DNA of 64,000 bases, from assembly GCA_963678705.1 (NCBI GenBank), contig OY783204.1, positions 6,083,834 through 6,147,833 of the forward strand, given 5' to 3'. Under the pieces are notes generated by a model, which saw nothing but the letters and a program-made list of their open reading frames with translations, searched no databases and was not told where the DNA came from. Numbering within the stretch: position 1 is the stretch's first letter; each line of letters opens with the position of its first letter. The position numbers and the translations under genes were made by a program. Positions 1 to 11,907 of the stretch are shown here, in pieces. This DNA is from Panorpa germanica. Taxonomy: Eukaryota; Arthropoda; Insecta; Mecoptera; Panorpidae.

Positions 1-2523
1 GAGAGTGAAATGATTCTGAACAACGGAGGTATCCACCAGTCTTCCGGGATGGTCATCTTCAACATGTTTAATGAGGTTGGACAATCTTCCAGCCCAGCAG
101 CACGAATTAATGAAGCATTTAGCTCTCCATAGACAATCCTCTTCATGGTCGGACAGATCCACGATGTTAGTACGATGTCCGCAACCATACTGGCATTCGT
201 CTGATACATTGCTGTAACAAATCATCCCATAAATAAATGAAGATGTTAACATCTGAAATAATAATGAAATGGTGAATATATTATCTTCCCCTATACTTGG
301 CGCCGCAGAAATCAATTCCTAAAATGAAAATACCAAATACAAGATACCCAATCGTGCCATGGTGTTGTAAAGAAATACAAAATATAATGAGGTAAAGAAA
401 GAAAATGCTAAGAAAGTACAAAATACTTATAGGATTTTATACAATATAAGAAGGCTCGATATAAGAAAGTAATACACATTTCAAATAATTAACAATACAC
501 TAACCACGGACAATAAGAAGATAGCAGAACATTTCGCTAAATACTACAAAGAAATAGGAGGTGATGAAGATTGCAACCTGGAATTCATACGACATAGGGA
601 AGCACAAGAAATGAACGAAATTATATTTCAAAACTCAGAAAAACAAGAATATAATTTACCATTTCACATAAATGAGTTAGAAATTGTCATTACGAATCTC
701 AAAGATACTGCACCCGGATCTGACTCTGCGGTATTTACAATATAATGATTCAGCATTTAGACTTAGAAACAAAAATATATAGTGAAACTATTTAATAACA
801 TCTGGAACAGTAGCTGTTTCCTATACCTAAAGTTATACATATATTGAAACCGGGTAAAAACAAAGAAGAGTTATTCAGTTACCGTCCAATTTCATTGATC
901 AGAAACTTAATGAAATTATTAGAAAAAATGGTTGCCGAAAGACTGACTTGGATAACAGAAAGTCGCAATATATTAAACTCTTACCAAGCTGGGTTACAAC
1001 CACATCGCTCGACAAATGACAATTTAGTGGCACTAGTCAATTTGTATGCTGACGAACTGGTTATTTATATGAGATCATCCAACATAAAGATAGTGGAACA
1101 AAAATTACAGAAAGTCCTCAACAACCTGATTCTGTGATCTAACAAAAACGGATTGACTTTTTCAAATGAAAAAACTAAATAAATAATATTTATCAATATA
1201 TCTAATAGGGCTAATATGAACATGTATATTGCAAACCAACGAATAGCCCAGACTCACTAACACTCCATCTTAGGTTTAATACTCGTAATTGAGAACAAAT
1301 ATTCTTGGAAATCACATATTGATAAAATTAAGGCAAAATGTTTACAATCTTTAAATGTACTGAAAGTAATAATATCATCAAAAAACGCATGTGCTGATCG
1401 TATGACTATGTTAAACTGCAGTCGCAGCATCATACTATCCAAACTAGATTATGGATCAAAAATATACTATACAGCAAAGAAAAGATACTTGAAAAAATTA
1501 AATGTAATACAAAACTCAACCCTACGACTAGCTACTGGCGCTTTCAGGACTATCCCGATAACAAGTGTACAAGCCGAAACTGGAGAATTACCATCAGAAC
1601 TTAAAAGAAAACTAAATATTATGAGATATGCTATAAGGATTTTCACTACACCTAATAATCCAACACATGATATTATATTCTTTCCAAAGTATGAAGCAAA
1701 ATACAGGAAACGGAATACAATAATAAAACCACAGAGAATTCCAGTCTCTCACATAATACACTTAGACTTAATATAATGGTATAAAAAGGATATGGGGCAA
1801 ATTCAAAACTAGTGCTGGACAAAATAAGTAGCAACAAATTGAGATTGATTAAGGAAAATACAAAAAAATGGGAAACTTATTACCAGAACAACAGAAAATT
1901 TGAAAAATCAATCTTCAGACTACGAACAGGGCATACGAGATTGACGCATCAACACTTAATGAGTAAAATAACAGCTCCGCAGTGCAGCAACTGTCAGACG
2001 CAAATAACAGTGCATTATCTACTAGTAACCTGTCCACAATATCAAACTCAACGAACAAAACACAGCATCAGTGAACATGCTTTCAGACAATCCAATAGAA
2101 ATTCAAAAGTGCTCGAATTCCTAACTGATATAAACTTATTAAATCAAATTTAACTAACATAAAATAACTATAGGCGAACATGACCATGAACATGAACATG
2201 AATTTCGTAAAACATTTTTGTTAAACATCGACGGAATATTAAAGTTGATCAACAATTTTTTTTCATCTTATTGCTTTACTCTTAGACATTTGCTTTTTCT
2301 TACATTCTTATATTGTTAATAATTACCGGAGCAGGTTGTTCAACAACGACATTGGAAACTGGTCATCCCCACATTCTGCGGACGGCATTGATTCTCCAGA
2401 AACGGCATCTATGTGTTGCTGGCAATTCCTGCACAGCAAATGTCCACCACCACAGGTTGTGAACGGAGGACGCAAATGTATTTCACATTTTGGACAGGTG
2501 ATATTATTGGCTGTGGATGCCAT
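1..2523 (-). CDS. sina/SIAH-like E3 ubiquitin ligase, 5' two exons (3' end outside window)
   Basis: This two-exon gene is partial at the left edge. Exon 1 (2523-2327) starts with ATG and encodes a SIAH-type RING: Cys10-x2-Cys13, Cys24-x3-His28, Cys31-x2-Cys34 and a single late Cys51, so the last zinc pair is degenerate. It ends at a GTAATT donor (2326). Exon 2 starts at 211 after a TTGTTACAG acceptor and continues past base 1. Joining them keeps the frame (phase 2), and the next residues give the sina zinc-finger pattern CxYGC, DHEEDC, CxW and HxxxxH. Sina proteins are RING E3 ligases that bind targets through the C-terminal domain. The intron (212-2326) holds an antisense LINE. The degenerate RING may mean a diverged family member. 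I am confident in the family and moderately confident that it is expressed. Confidence 0.8.
485..2155 (+). pseudogene. I/Jockey-type LINE remnant inside the sina-like intron
   Basis: Broken pieces of one non-LTR retrotransposon ORF lie in order. The pre-RT linker, ending in a TAPGSD-like motif, is at about 500-730. RT fingers (KPGK, YRPISL, QAGLQ, ST-DNL) and a displaced LYADELVIY box are at 844-1137. The thumb/connection is at 1402-1776, and the C-terminal domain with RTGHTRLTH and a CxxC-H-C knuckle is at 1812-2153. The RT is internally deleted: the ST-DNL motif runs straight into the catalytic box, which reads YADE instead of YADD. I see no RNase H between the connection and C-terminal parts. 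A short CATGAA repeat follows at 2175-2200. The element is inactive. Confidence 0.8.
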
Positions 2524-2589
2524 TTTAAATTTACAGGAAATTTACCTTTTGAATTCTATCGTCTGCAATATATATGTTAGAGTTTATTA

Positions 2590-4488
2590 ATTAATGCGAA
2601 CATGCATGTACACAGTCCTTAAAGAAAATAAAAATTAAATTATTTGTAGTAATAGAATTAAGTTTTACTTCTCAGAAAATCAATTCAATCTTTTATGTTT
2701 CAATAATACCTCTCACATAAAAAAACTTATAATAATAATGAAATGTAAATAGGTAAAATGTAAATAAAATGAAGAAAGAAGGGCCAAAAAAAAGCCCGTG
2801 AAGTATTGATAAGAAAAAAATATATATAAAAACTTATTCTTTGTATATGTATATATGTTTTCTGTGTTCCAAGTAATTTTCGTAAATATTTCTATTATTT
2901 TACCATTTTCGTTTCCGTTGTATTGTCGTATGTGATAAGAGGTTATTTTATTATGAGTTTGATAAAAAGAAGAATATTTGAATATTAGTTGGTTTATGCG
3001 TATTTAATGTGGTTGGTGTTTAATTGGTACATCGATAATCCAGAACATTAGGGAATCGTTTCAAAAAAAATCGAAATTCGAGTTATACCATATGCAAAAC
3101 TGTATACTTTATCTGATTAAGATAACTCATGAATGCAACCAAATAAATTATATTGCAGATAAACTTGTATTGAATAAAACAAAATCGTAACGTTGTCTGC
3201 ATCATTAGAGAGTTATTTGCAAAATGTTCTACTAATGGTGCAAACTGTAATATCTCCTTTGTGTTTGTTGTTTTTCTTATATAATTCATAATTAAAATTA
3301 AAATTAAATGTATTAATTTTATAAAATACTATTTTATATAGGCTTCATTCTTCCAGTAGTTATAAATATGTTTTCTCCATGTCTATAGTTCTGTTAAAAC
3401 ATGAGTATAAACTTTGGACTTTTAAGTGCATTCCAAATTCAACATGATTGGCCAAATCCAAGTCAGATTAAATTACTACTGTACTAAACATAATGCTTTT
3501 CAAGCTAAACTTAATTCTAAGTTCAAGTTCGATATAATTTTATAGAATCTATTTACGTAAATACATTTTTTTTATTTGTAAAGCAATCTATTCAGTCTCA
3601 AGCCAAAAAATTGTTTGAGATGATTTCGAAGTGCTTTGCTCATTTCGTCACTTTTTATCACGGCAGCTAGTCAAAGACGAAGTTAATGTTTTTGCTGAGG
3701 ATTTAAGTCAATATTAAACCAGAAATTTGTTGTCATCGACAAATATCGAAGAACCCGCTGGCACTAACAATGTTAGATAACGGAGAATTAAAAAAAAAAA
3801 CTTTAAACTGGCGTTATCTCGAAAACCATGTGACTTTTACTAAGGTAATGTTAGGTTTATTCGATGCGTCTGAGACAGGTCTATCTACGGCGTTAGTTTG
3901 ACGTGTGACTTTTGAGACACCCTGTATTCCTCAATATACCAATGCGTGTATACAATTTGTTTAGATTGCGTTATATTGACTGTTGCTTGTCTAATGATTC
4001 ACGATTTTGTTAAATAACTTTCATGGTTATTCTATGTTCTTTAACATGCCCACTACGTTCCACAAGGACTACATTTTTACCTTTCTTTATTGTTTGTGGT
4101 TGAAAAATAATGTTGTGGGTAATTGGATGGAATTCTCTTTTTATAATAATTTCCATTTTACACTTAAAACTAAAACTAAATATTGTTTATTATTTTTTAT
4201 ACAATTATTTAATGATAAACTTTTTAAAATATTTTAACACTGCCTATCGAAATTTTGGGCTTTGTTTTTATTAATACTTTTTCAGCTGATAAAGAAAGAA
4301 ATCAAAACTTAAATTATTTAGAAATGTTGTACACACAAAAAAAAAAAATTAAAAAAAAAAAATTGGAAAATAAACAACACTACAACATTTCATTGTTTTT
4401 AACTGTATTCCTGTAAAGTAAAATGTTTCCGCTGTAATTTCTAAATTGTTTGACGCACAGCGTCAGTACAGACTTTATTGACTTTCTA
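2590..4488. other. AT-rich intergenic stretch, nothing recognised
   Basis: I see no supported gene or element here. The stretch upstream of the sina-like gene is AT-rich with poly-A runs near 4335-4365. Any promoter of that gene would lie in its first few hundred bases, but I see no clear core motif. Confidence 0.5.
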
Positions 4489-5621
4489 AATGGGCTTGTG
4501 TCCTATGTCTTAATTTCCACAAAAGTGTACTATATATTGATAAAGTGGGTTACTAGAACCGCAAATGTTCAATTAATTTTAATAACTCCTTATATGTTAA
4601 GAGGTATTAACAATTTAAAAAGACATTTTGTCTCTTTAATTATTAAAGGGATTCAACGTTATACACATTCCAAGTGCATGTGACATCACAATCCTTGTGT
4701 AAGGTTACCAACCTTACAGCTTATAAATCTCTGCTTTAAGTAATTATATCAAAATATCAAATATTATTTACAGCTATTTCAAGGAACAATAAAATTTCAT
4801 ATATTATGTCTGACTTAGCAGGGTTAAACAAAATAGAAACTTATTCTTTGATTTGACTTGATTATTTCGGCTGCCAACAGCTACAAAACATTACAACAGC
4901 ACTGACCTACTCAACAAATAACTGACGTTAATATGTATTTCACGTCATACAAATATAGCCGACCATATCTAACGCTAAAACTACAATGGGCTTCTGTCCT
5001 ATGTCTTAATTTCTACAAAAGTGTACTATATATTGATAAAGTGGGTTACTAGAACCTCAAATGTTCAATTATTTTTTACTAACTCTTTATATGTTAAGAG
5101 ATATTAACAATTAAAAAAGTCATTTTGTCTCTTTAATTATTAAAGGGATTCAACATTGTACACATTCCAAGTGCATGTGACATCACAATCCTTGTGTAAG
5201 GTTACCAACCTTACAGCTTATAAATCTCTGCTTTAAGTATTTATATCAAAATGTTAAATATTATTTACATCTATTTCAAGGAACACTCAAATTCCAATAT
5301 TATGTCTGCCTTAGCAGGGTTAAATAAAATAAAAACTTATTATTCTTTGATTTGACTTGATTATTTGACTACCAACAGCTACAGAACATTACCACATCAC
5401 TGACCTACTCAATAAATAACTGACGTTAAAATGCATTTCACGTCATAAAAATATAGCCGACCATTTTTAGCGCTAAAACTACAATTCAAACTTTTAATTG
5501 CTATATCTCCGTCAATATTTAGATATTTAATAAAATAGACACGCCAATACAAATTTAATAACATCAATTTCAATCAAAAATTGAAAAGTCGACCACTAAA
5601 AAATGAGGACACAAGCCCATT
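4489..5621. mobile_element. Non-autonomous TIR element with a 496-bp internal duplication
   Basis: The ends form a 15-bp inverted repeat, AATGGGCTTGTGTCC at 4489 and its complement ending at 5621. The interior contains two head-to-tail copies of one unit, starting at 4492 and 4988 (period 496). Both carry the same landmarks, such as GTCCTATGTCTTAATTT and AGCGCTAAAACTACAA-like blocks. There is no coding capacity. I could not define a clean target-site duplication, so the superfamily is open. A second, disrupted copy lies on the other strand at 9568-11206. Confidence 0.75.
4988..5485 (+). repeat. Second unit of the 496-bp direct duplication
   Basis: This is a close copy of 4492-4987. The first copy begins GGGCTTGTGTCC and the second GGGCTTCTGTCC. 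They differ by scattered substitutions and small indels along their length. Confidence 0.85.
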
Positions 5622-6227
5622 ATTTTGAAAATGCTATTGTACTGGAACCTACTTAGTTATATAGCACGGTATCTGTGGTGTACATTCAGCATGGTGACCG
5701 ACCGTGTTTGCTAAATTAGCATCCTATCACAAACCAGAAAACAGACATTATAGGACGTGGTGGAAAAATTACTGGTGAACATATTACTACTGCAGGGGTA
5801 AAGGGACTATAGGACACAGTTTGCAGTTTTAAAATCAAAATTATTTATAAATAAGACAGTTTATTATGAAATATTTATATAATTCAATATATATGCATAA
5901 CACATTTAAATTGTAAAGAATATATCTTATTAAATTAATTCAACACTCAATGTTTTAACGGTAGAATATTAAAATTAAAATTAAAAAAGTCAACGATCAA
6001 TAGGATGCTCTTGTTGAGTTGATTTCACAAAAAAGTGAATTAGCTTATGACAAGATAATAAGTGGAAACTTTTCGTGTAGAGAATTGAGAGAATAGTCAA
6101 ATTGTATCCTGTCAGGACTTTGAGTTGAATTTACCATCATACCATTGAACTTTTTATAGCTAATTCGGATTTTGATTTTTTATATAGGCTAAAATATATC
6201 TGTCATCTTTTTTTAATAAAAAAAATG
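5622..6227. other. Intergenic, nothing recognised
   Basis: AT-rich sequence with no supported ORF, between the TIR element and the 5' target-site duplication of the following LINE. Confidence 0.5.
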
Positions 6228-6243
6228 AATTACATAATGAGCG

Positions 6244-7471
6244 CATAATGAGAGTTAAACGTGTAAAAGACAAAAATTATGGTATTTAAAAAAGGGGGTG
6301 GAAAAAGGAGACATAAAAGGTGGAAATACAAGACAGAGGACATTGAGGAAGTAGAAGAATTTAAATATCTGGGCTACACTTTTAAAAAGAATAATGGAGA
6401 AGAGGCGCAGATAAGGGAGGTGGCAAAGAAGGCAGAGCAAGCAATGCGACGGGTATGGGACTAGGGGAAAAGGTATTTGGGGGGGACATACAAAAGAGAA
6501 TATGGATATTTGATAGACTGATAGCCAGTATGATGTTGTATGGAGCAGAGGTTTGGGGGTGGAAGGAACAAGAAAAGTTGGAAAGAATACAGGTGAGATA
6601 TATGAAATGGGTACCAGGGCTGGACAGGTGCACGCCAGGATACATGGTGATGGAGGAGCTAAAAAGGGATAAGATACGAATTAAAACAGGGGAAAGAGCA
6701 GTAAAATACGAGGAGAAATTGAACAGAGCGGAAAGCAAAATCTTAAAGAAAATAAGAGAGGATTACATAAAGAATGGGGGGGGAGGAGGTCCAAAAAAGA
6801 GAAAAGAATACTTTGAAAGGAATGGAATGGCGATCGAGGAGGCAGAGAGGAGAAGAGAAGGTGGCGCAAGTGTGGCAGAGGAGCTAAGGAGAAGGGATAA
6901 GGAGACACAGCAGCAGGAGAGAATGGGAAAAATAGAAAAAAGTAACTACAATAAAAGATATAAGAGGTTATGGGAAAATAATGTGCCTCAGTACCTTATA
7001 GAAAAGGACATAAAACACATAAGAAGAACAGCAAGGTTTAGATTGGGAAATGAGGAAAAAGGAAACAGATACTGGGAAAAGAGTGAAGAAAGAAAGTGTA
7101 GAATGTGTGGAGCGGAGGACGAAACACTGGAGCACATTAAGTTTGAGTGTAAGGAAAAAGTAGCGAGCGAAAGGAATATTGGCTAGCTATTAAAGGGAGG
7201 CAGTGAAGGAAAGAGGTGGATGGCGGAAATAGTAAGAAGGAAAGGAAAAACAGGAGAATAAATAATCTGGTGGAGAATAATATAGAGGGTCAAAAGAAGA
7301 AGAAGCAGAAAGCACTTTTGGAAGTAGGAAAGTCTAGAATATTTTAAGTTTAGTTTTAAGTTTGAATGTATATAGGAATGAAATGCATTAGAAATATAAT
7401 ACTGTAGATTGTAAAGCCGAAAGGCACACACAATTAATATATATAATAATAATATAATATAATATAATAAT
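6244..7471 (+). mobile_element. 5'-truncated LINE (family L, copy 1) with 16-bp target-site duplication
   Basis: This is the 3' part of an APE-type LINE family that occurs four times in the window. It codes in a purine-rich frame from the end of the RT (EEFKYLGYTFKKN, 6279-6464) through the C-terminal region (6455-7186), which ends in a CRMCG...ETLEHI...C zinc knuckle. A one-base deletion after the RT splits the frame. The 3' UTR ends with GATTGTAAAGCCGAAAGGCAC and an AT/TAA-rich tail. A perfect 16-bp repeat, AATTACATAATGAGCG, flanks it at 6228-6243 and 7472-7487, which defines both ends. It is dead on arrival because it lacks endonuclease and most of the RT. Confidence 0.9.
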
Positions 7472-7487
7472 AATTACATAATGAGCG

Positions 7488-8900
7488 TCCTCCCTATTCA
7501 ACTTTAGTTTATCGAACCTGAGAAACATGAGTGTCTTTATTTAAATAGTTCAAGTCATGTAAATTGATTGTAAATTGATTGATGGATTGTAAAATCATAC
7601 TTTAATAACACAACCTCCTCTATTTTCCCCAACGCTTTAAAATAAGTACTCCTAAACATAACTAGATAAAAATTACTGTATTAATATTGTTCTATGAAAT
7701 CTTCAGGCGTGAAGAAGCCTCACATTTGCCAATAATGTAATAAAACTTTTACAAAAAGACCGCATTTATATGCATAGCACAAATACGGTATTTAATTAAA
7801 ACTATTATAAATAATGAGTACGTTGTATAAAACATATTTAATCAAACCGTCAATAATTAATTCTTTAATAAACATAAAATTCACGAAAGAATTATTAAAC
7901 TTTTCAATCTGTGTGATTTGCTGTCATCTCAGATACATTAGAATATTTAAATTTTAATCGGTAATATTGTCCATTTTAGCAGAAAGTGAGAGAATCTATA
8001 TAAGAAATACATATGTTTTATTCGTACGAAGATGTAAAAGTTTTTACATTTTTCGAACAAAGGAATAGGTGAGCCTAATATTGCAAGCAAGTCATCTTGT
8101 TACAATTTCATTGACTGTCTACTACTCGTAAGTACAGACTTATATTTTCATTGCAATTTAATTAAATGCGTATGGAAAGGTCATAATTATGTATTTTTGT
8201 TATATGCATTGTTACTTATTGCATCCGTAAAATTCTTTACCATTCACATTTAGTTGGGTTAGAAAACCAAACGCTTGAGAACATAATTTATAGAATTTGG
8301 AGAATAACTATTTTTAAGAAAATCTCAATACATTAAAAGTTAAAGAAATTATGAAATAAGTACTTACATTGAGATGCATGTGTTTGATTTTAGTTATGAG
8401 ATTTACCTGGATTGTGGTTACGCTCGGTTCAGTCCAGTTCAGTCAGAAACTGTCAGAAACACTGACAAACTATTATCTCCTCTGTGACAAACAGGAAGCA
8501 CTGAACGACAAGGGATGGCGATCTGAGATCGATTATTCGAAGAATTGATTTTTTGAGTTGAAAAAATCAATTTAAACAACGGATCGATCCCGTATATAGA
8601 TCCCAAACACTTGAAAATCTTGATTTTTTTCTTAGAATGCAACTATACAAATATTTACATTTAGTTGAACCTTGAACGTACTTGTGAACGTACTCAAACA
8701 CAAAAAAATGACAGTGTTTTTGTAAATTCAATAGATGGCAATACCGGCTTTATCACTGGATTCAATAATGCATGTTCAAAGTCTCTGATATAAAAAATGA
8801 CAAGATGTCGCTAGCTGTCGTTTATGTCAGAGTAACGTATATCAAATATATAAACCAAACAAATATTAAGCATTGTTTTGCCTATGCAAGTTATGTAATA
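7488..8900. other. Intergenic, nothing coding recognised
   Basis: AT-rich sequence without a supported gene. At 8515-8580 there are short palindromic blocks (a GATC-rich segment and TTGATTTTTT...AAAAAATCAA) that could be the remains of a small inverted-repeat element. Confidence 0.45.
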
Positions 8901-8904
8901 ATAA

Positions 8905-9535
8905 CTAATTGAGAAGGTAAGTAATGACAGTAATTATTCAATGTTCAACCTTTTGTTTTTTAATTTGTAAAAAAAACTACTGCATTTCTGTATGTTGTAT
9001 ATTCATTTCATCATTTTTTATTTGATATAGAAGTTATTGAGGGTTAAAGTTGACCAAAAAATGTGAAATTAGACATCATTTCGATAAGGCTCCTGTAATA
9101 CTGACTTCCCAAGATTCAAACGAATTATAATGTATGCGATAGGTTTGAATATATGATAAAATAAAATTAATTTACAAAAGGATTAAATATATGATATCAA
9201 ATATTCAGAATGGGAAATGGAGAATATTACGCTGTAGATAATTGGAAAATAGGGATAATATATGGTAATTATTCGATATAGCTACACCTTTTGTTTTTTT
9301 ATTTGTAAAAAAACCACAGCACTTTTGTATGTTTTATTATGCTTGCTATATACTGAAAACATGTACAAATCAGTACGTAATATTTATTTTACTATTTTTA
9401 CTTAGAAATAGACGATATTGAGGATTACAGTTGAAATTTAAAAATTGAGAAGAAATTGAAACAGATGACAGATGACATTTCTTGCATAATACTGGCTTAT
9501 TTAGAATCAAACCAAATCAGTTTATTAGGATTCTT
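8905..9535. repeat. Diverged tandem pair of about 337 bp
   Basis: The landmark ACCTTTTGTTTTTT-ATTTGTAAAAAAA is seen near 8948 and again near 9287. It is followed in both copies by matching blocks (TTTGTATG, GATATTGAGG-like, TGACATTTC-like). The copies are strongly diverged and non-coding. I cannot assign them to a transposon family. Confidence 0.5.
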
Positions 9536-9567
9536 ACCATATGGTTTAAAAATGTAATATCAACGAT

Positions 9568-11206
9568 TTTTCAATTGTTGATTGAAATTAATGTTAATAA
9601 ATGTGTATTGGCGTTTCTATTTGATTGAATATCTAAATGTAGAAGGAGATATAGCAATTAAAAATTTTAATTGTAGTTTTAGCGCTAGAGATGGTCGGCC
9701 ATATTTGTATGAGGTGATTGCATTTTATACGTCAGTATTTGTTGAGTAAAGGGAAAGCATTTTTGATTATTTCTTTTATAAACAATAGACTTTTTTGCAA
9801 TATGTTTGTATATTATTTAACTAAATACTTATTTTTTACAACATTTTATCCCTTAAACCTAATTAGTACTCCCAAAAAAATAAAATCTCAACGCTTTACA
9901 GCCACTGATATACGATTTCTCATTATTACGTTTTACAACGTTCATATTATTGTTATATAAGACAGATAGAACTCATATAAGTTGTCAGAATTCGTTCCTC
10001 ATATTATACATACTCACTTACCTCCAACGCCTGTACTAAGTCGAAATAATCAAGTCAAGTCAAAGAATAAGAAGTTTTTATTTTATTTAACTCTGTTACG
10101 GCAGACGTCATATTGAAATTTTATTATTCCTTGAAATAGCTGTAAATAATATTTGAAATTTTGATATAGAAATACATATCACAGTAAACATTTCTGCAGT
10201 CCCATTTTCCCAGTCAATACTACTTCATTTCTATTACTTATCATGAGTTTTTTGTCTGGAACGTGTTCGTTTTCTATTCAGCCGTTCATAGGAAATACCC
10301 TTTTTATGAGCTACAGACATCGCAACGACGGCTCACTGCTGAATTAAAAGCGACTCCGGTTTATGATTTATGACCGGAGTTATAAACTTGACACTAGGTG
10401 AAGGCCTGTTGTCTTCGTCAGGGATGGCAGGGGTATAAAACTTAATGGAATTATACTTTTTAGAGTCTGCAAAATATAAATATTTAAATGAAGAATTAAA
10501 TAGATGTAATCTTTAGTACGGATCGTAATTTTTTTAATGAATATTATTTATCTTTAACAATACTCCCCAGTAAACAATTTGGTGAAGTGCCCTATTTGGT
10601 GAAGTTCGAGTCACTCGTACAATTCTATTCTAACGCTTTACAAGTTCTCTACCTGTCACAGATTTTGTGTTAGTTGTTAGAATTTTTTCATAATATTATT
10701 CTTTCTTTTTCCAACATCATTCATTAAGTATTTCTGTTTCTTTCCCACATGGATATATTTTTTTTAAGTTCACTTTCATCTCATTTATTCCAAAGTGAGA
10801 GAGAAACAAGATGCGGTTAGACAAGTAAAATATATTTTTCACCGTTACACTTGTATAGTATTTCATTCAGGACAGTATGTTTAAAGTATATGCTATCCTT
10901 TTTCAACAAATATTTCTTTAATGGTAATAGACAGACGCTATCTCCCTGAACTAAAAGCGACTTTTGTGTACCACTTTTGAACTATTAACGAACTTGCTAA
11001 GACTACATATATCAGATTTTATTTCACAAAATCTTGACAGGTAGGAAATAAATTTGAACTAAAATTGGTTTCTGTGTTGATGCTTCGAACTTGTAAAGCG
11101 TTAGTATTGAATTGTACGAGTGACTCGAACTTTACCAAACCATTCTACTTCACTAAATGTTTACTGGGATAGTACACTTTTCTAGAAATTAAGACATAGG
11201 ACACAA
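9568..11206 (-). mobile_element. Second copy of the GGGCTTGTGTCC TIR element, interrupted
   Basis: On the minus strand the right end begins GGGTTTGTGTCCTATGTCTT (ending at 11206), and the left part (9568-10175) matches the last part of the 4489-5621 element. This includes the blocks for GACTTGATTATTTCG and AGCGCTAAAACTACAA. The middle is replaced by unrelated DNA (10176-10560) and a MITE (10563-11169). The extreme left terminus, about 30 bp, is missing. The arrangement is an old element hit by later insertions. Confidence 0.65.
10563..11169. mobile_element. MITE with about 80-bp TIRs and TA target duplication
   Basis: Starting CTCCCCAGTAAACAATTTGG at 10563 and ending in the complement TGTTTACTGGGA at 11169, the two ends pair for about 80 bp. 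The pairing includes GTTCGAGTCACTCGTACAATT and the AACGCTTTACAAGTT block. TA lies on both sides (10561-10562 and 11170-11171), as expected for Tc1/mariner-type transposition. There is no ORF. A shorter relative lies at 29039-29294. Confidence 0.75.
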
Positions 11207-11336
11207 ACCCTTTTATATACTGGCTGTATATTTTATGAAAAATGACAATAACAAACTTAATATAAATTAGAATTAAGGATGAAGAAAATAATACATGTTT
11301 TGAATAAAGTAAATACAATATAATACTTAATACATA

Positions 11337-11907
11337 CTAGAGTATACCCCCGTCTAAAGCGACGACTGTCTTTTAAGTGTGAATTGAATTTCATTTCAAA
11401 TTTTAATTCCATTTTTGAATTGAAATATTAAACTTGTTTTATATTAATTTTACATATATTAACAAATCATTTTTCATATAAACTGACTAAAAAAATATAT
11501 GTTTTTAACAAAATAACTTTTTTTCATTAGATACCAAAGTTAGCCGATATACAAAATTTCAACTGTCTAGTAACATTTTTACTCTCGGCAACAACCGCCC
11601 TTGTGCCCCCAAATAAAATTCTTGAATTTCCAATTTATTTTTCTTGATAACATATTTCATTATAATGTAATCTAAAATTTGAGATTTCTCCAAAGTTTTC
11701 TAAACGCCCCCTTTTCCAATTTTTCAATTTCTAATTTTCAAAAAATGGTAGCATTGAACACCGTAATACACATGTCAAATTTAAACTTTGTATCTTTTAC
11801 GAATTAAATGGGAATTTACGAAGGAAAATGCGCGGAACCGTTTTCGGTTCCACCATACGACTCGCGTAAACATATAGATATACACTTAGAACATTATAAT
11901 ATAAGGA
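11337..11907 (-). mobile_element. Non-autonomous Helitron (type B)
   Basis: Read on the minus strand it starts TCCTTATATTATAATG (11907) and ends with a short GTCGTCGCTTTAGAC-like hairpin followed by GGGGGTATACTCTAG (11337). Helitrons start TC and end CTRR after a hairpin about 10 nt upstream, inserting between A and T. A T follows CTAG here. It is 571 bp without an ORF. It abuts another Helitron terminus at its 5' side. Relatives with the same ends are at 28862-29679 and 34660-35180. Confidence 0.8.
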
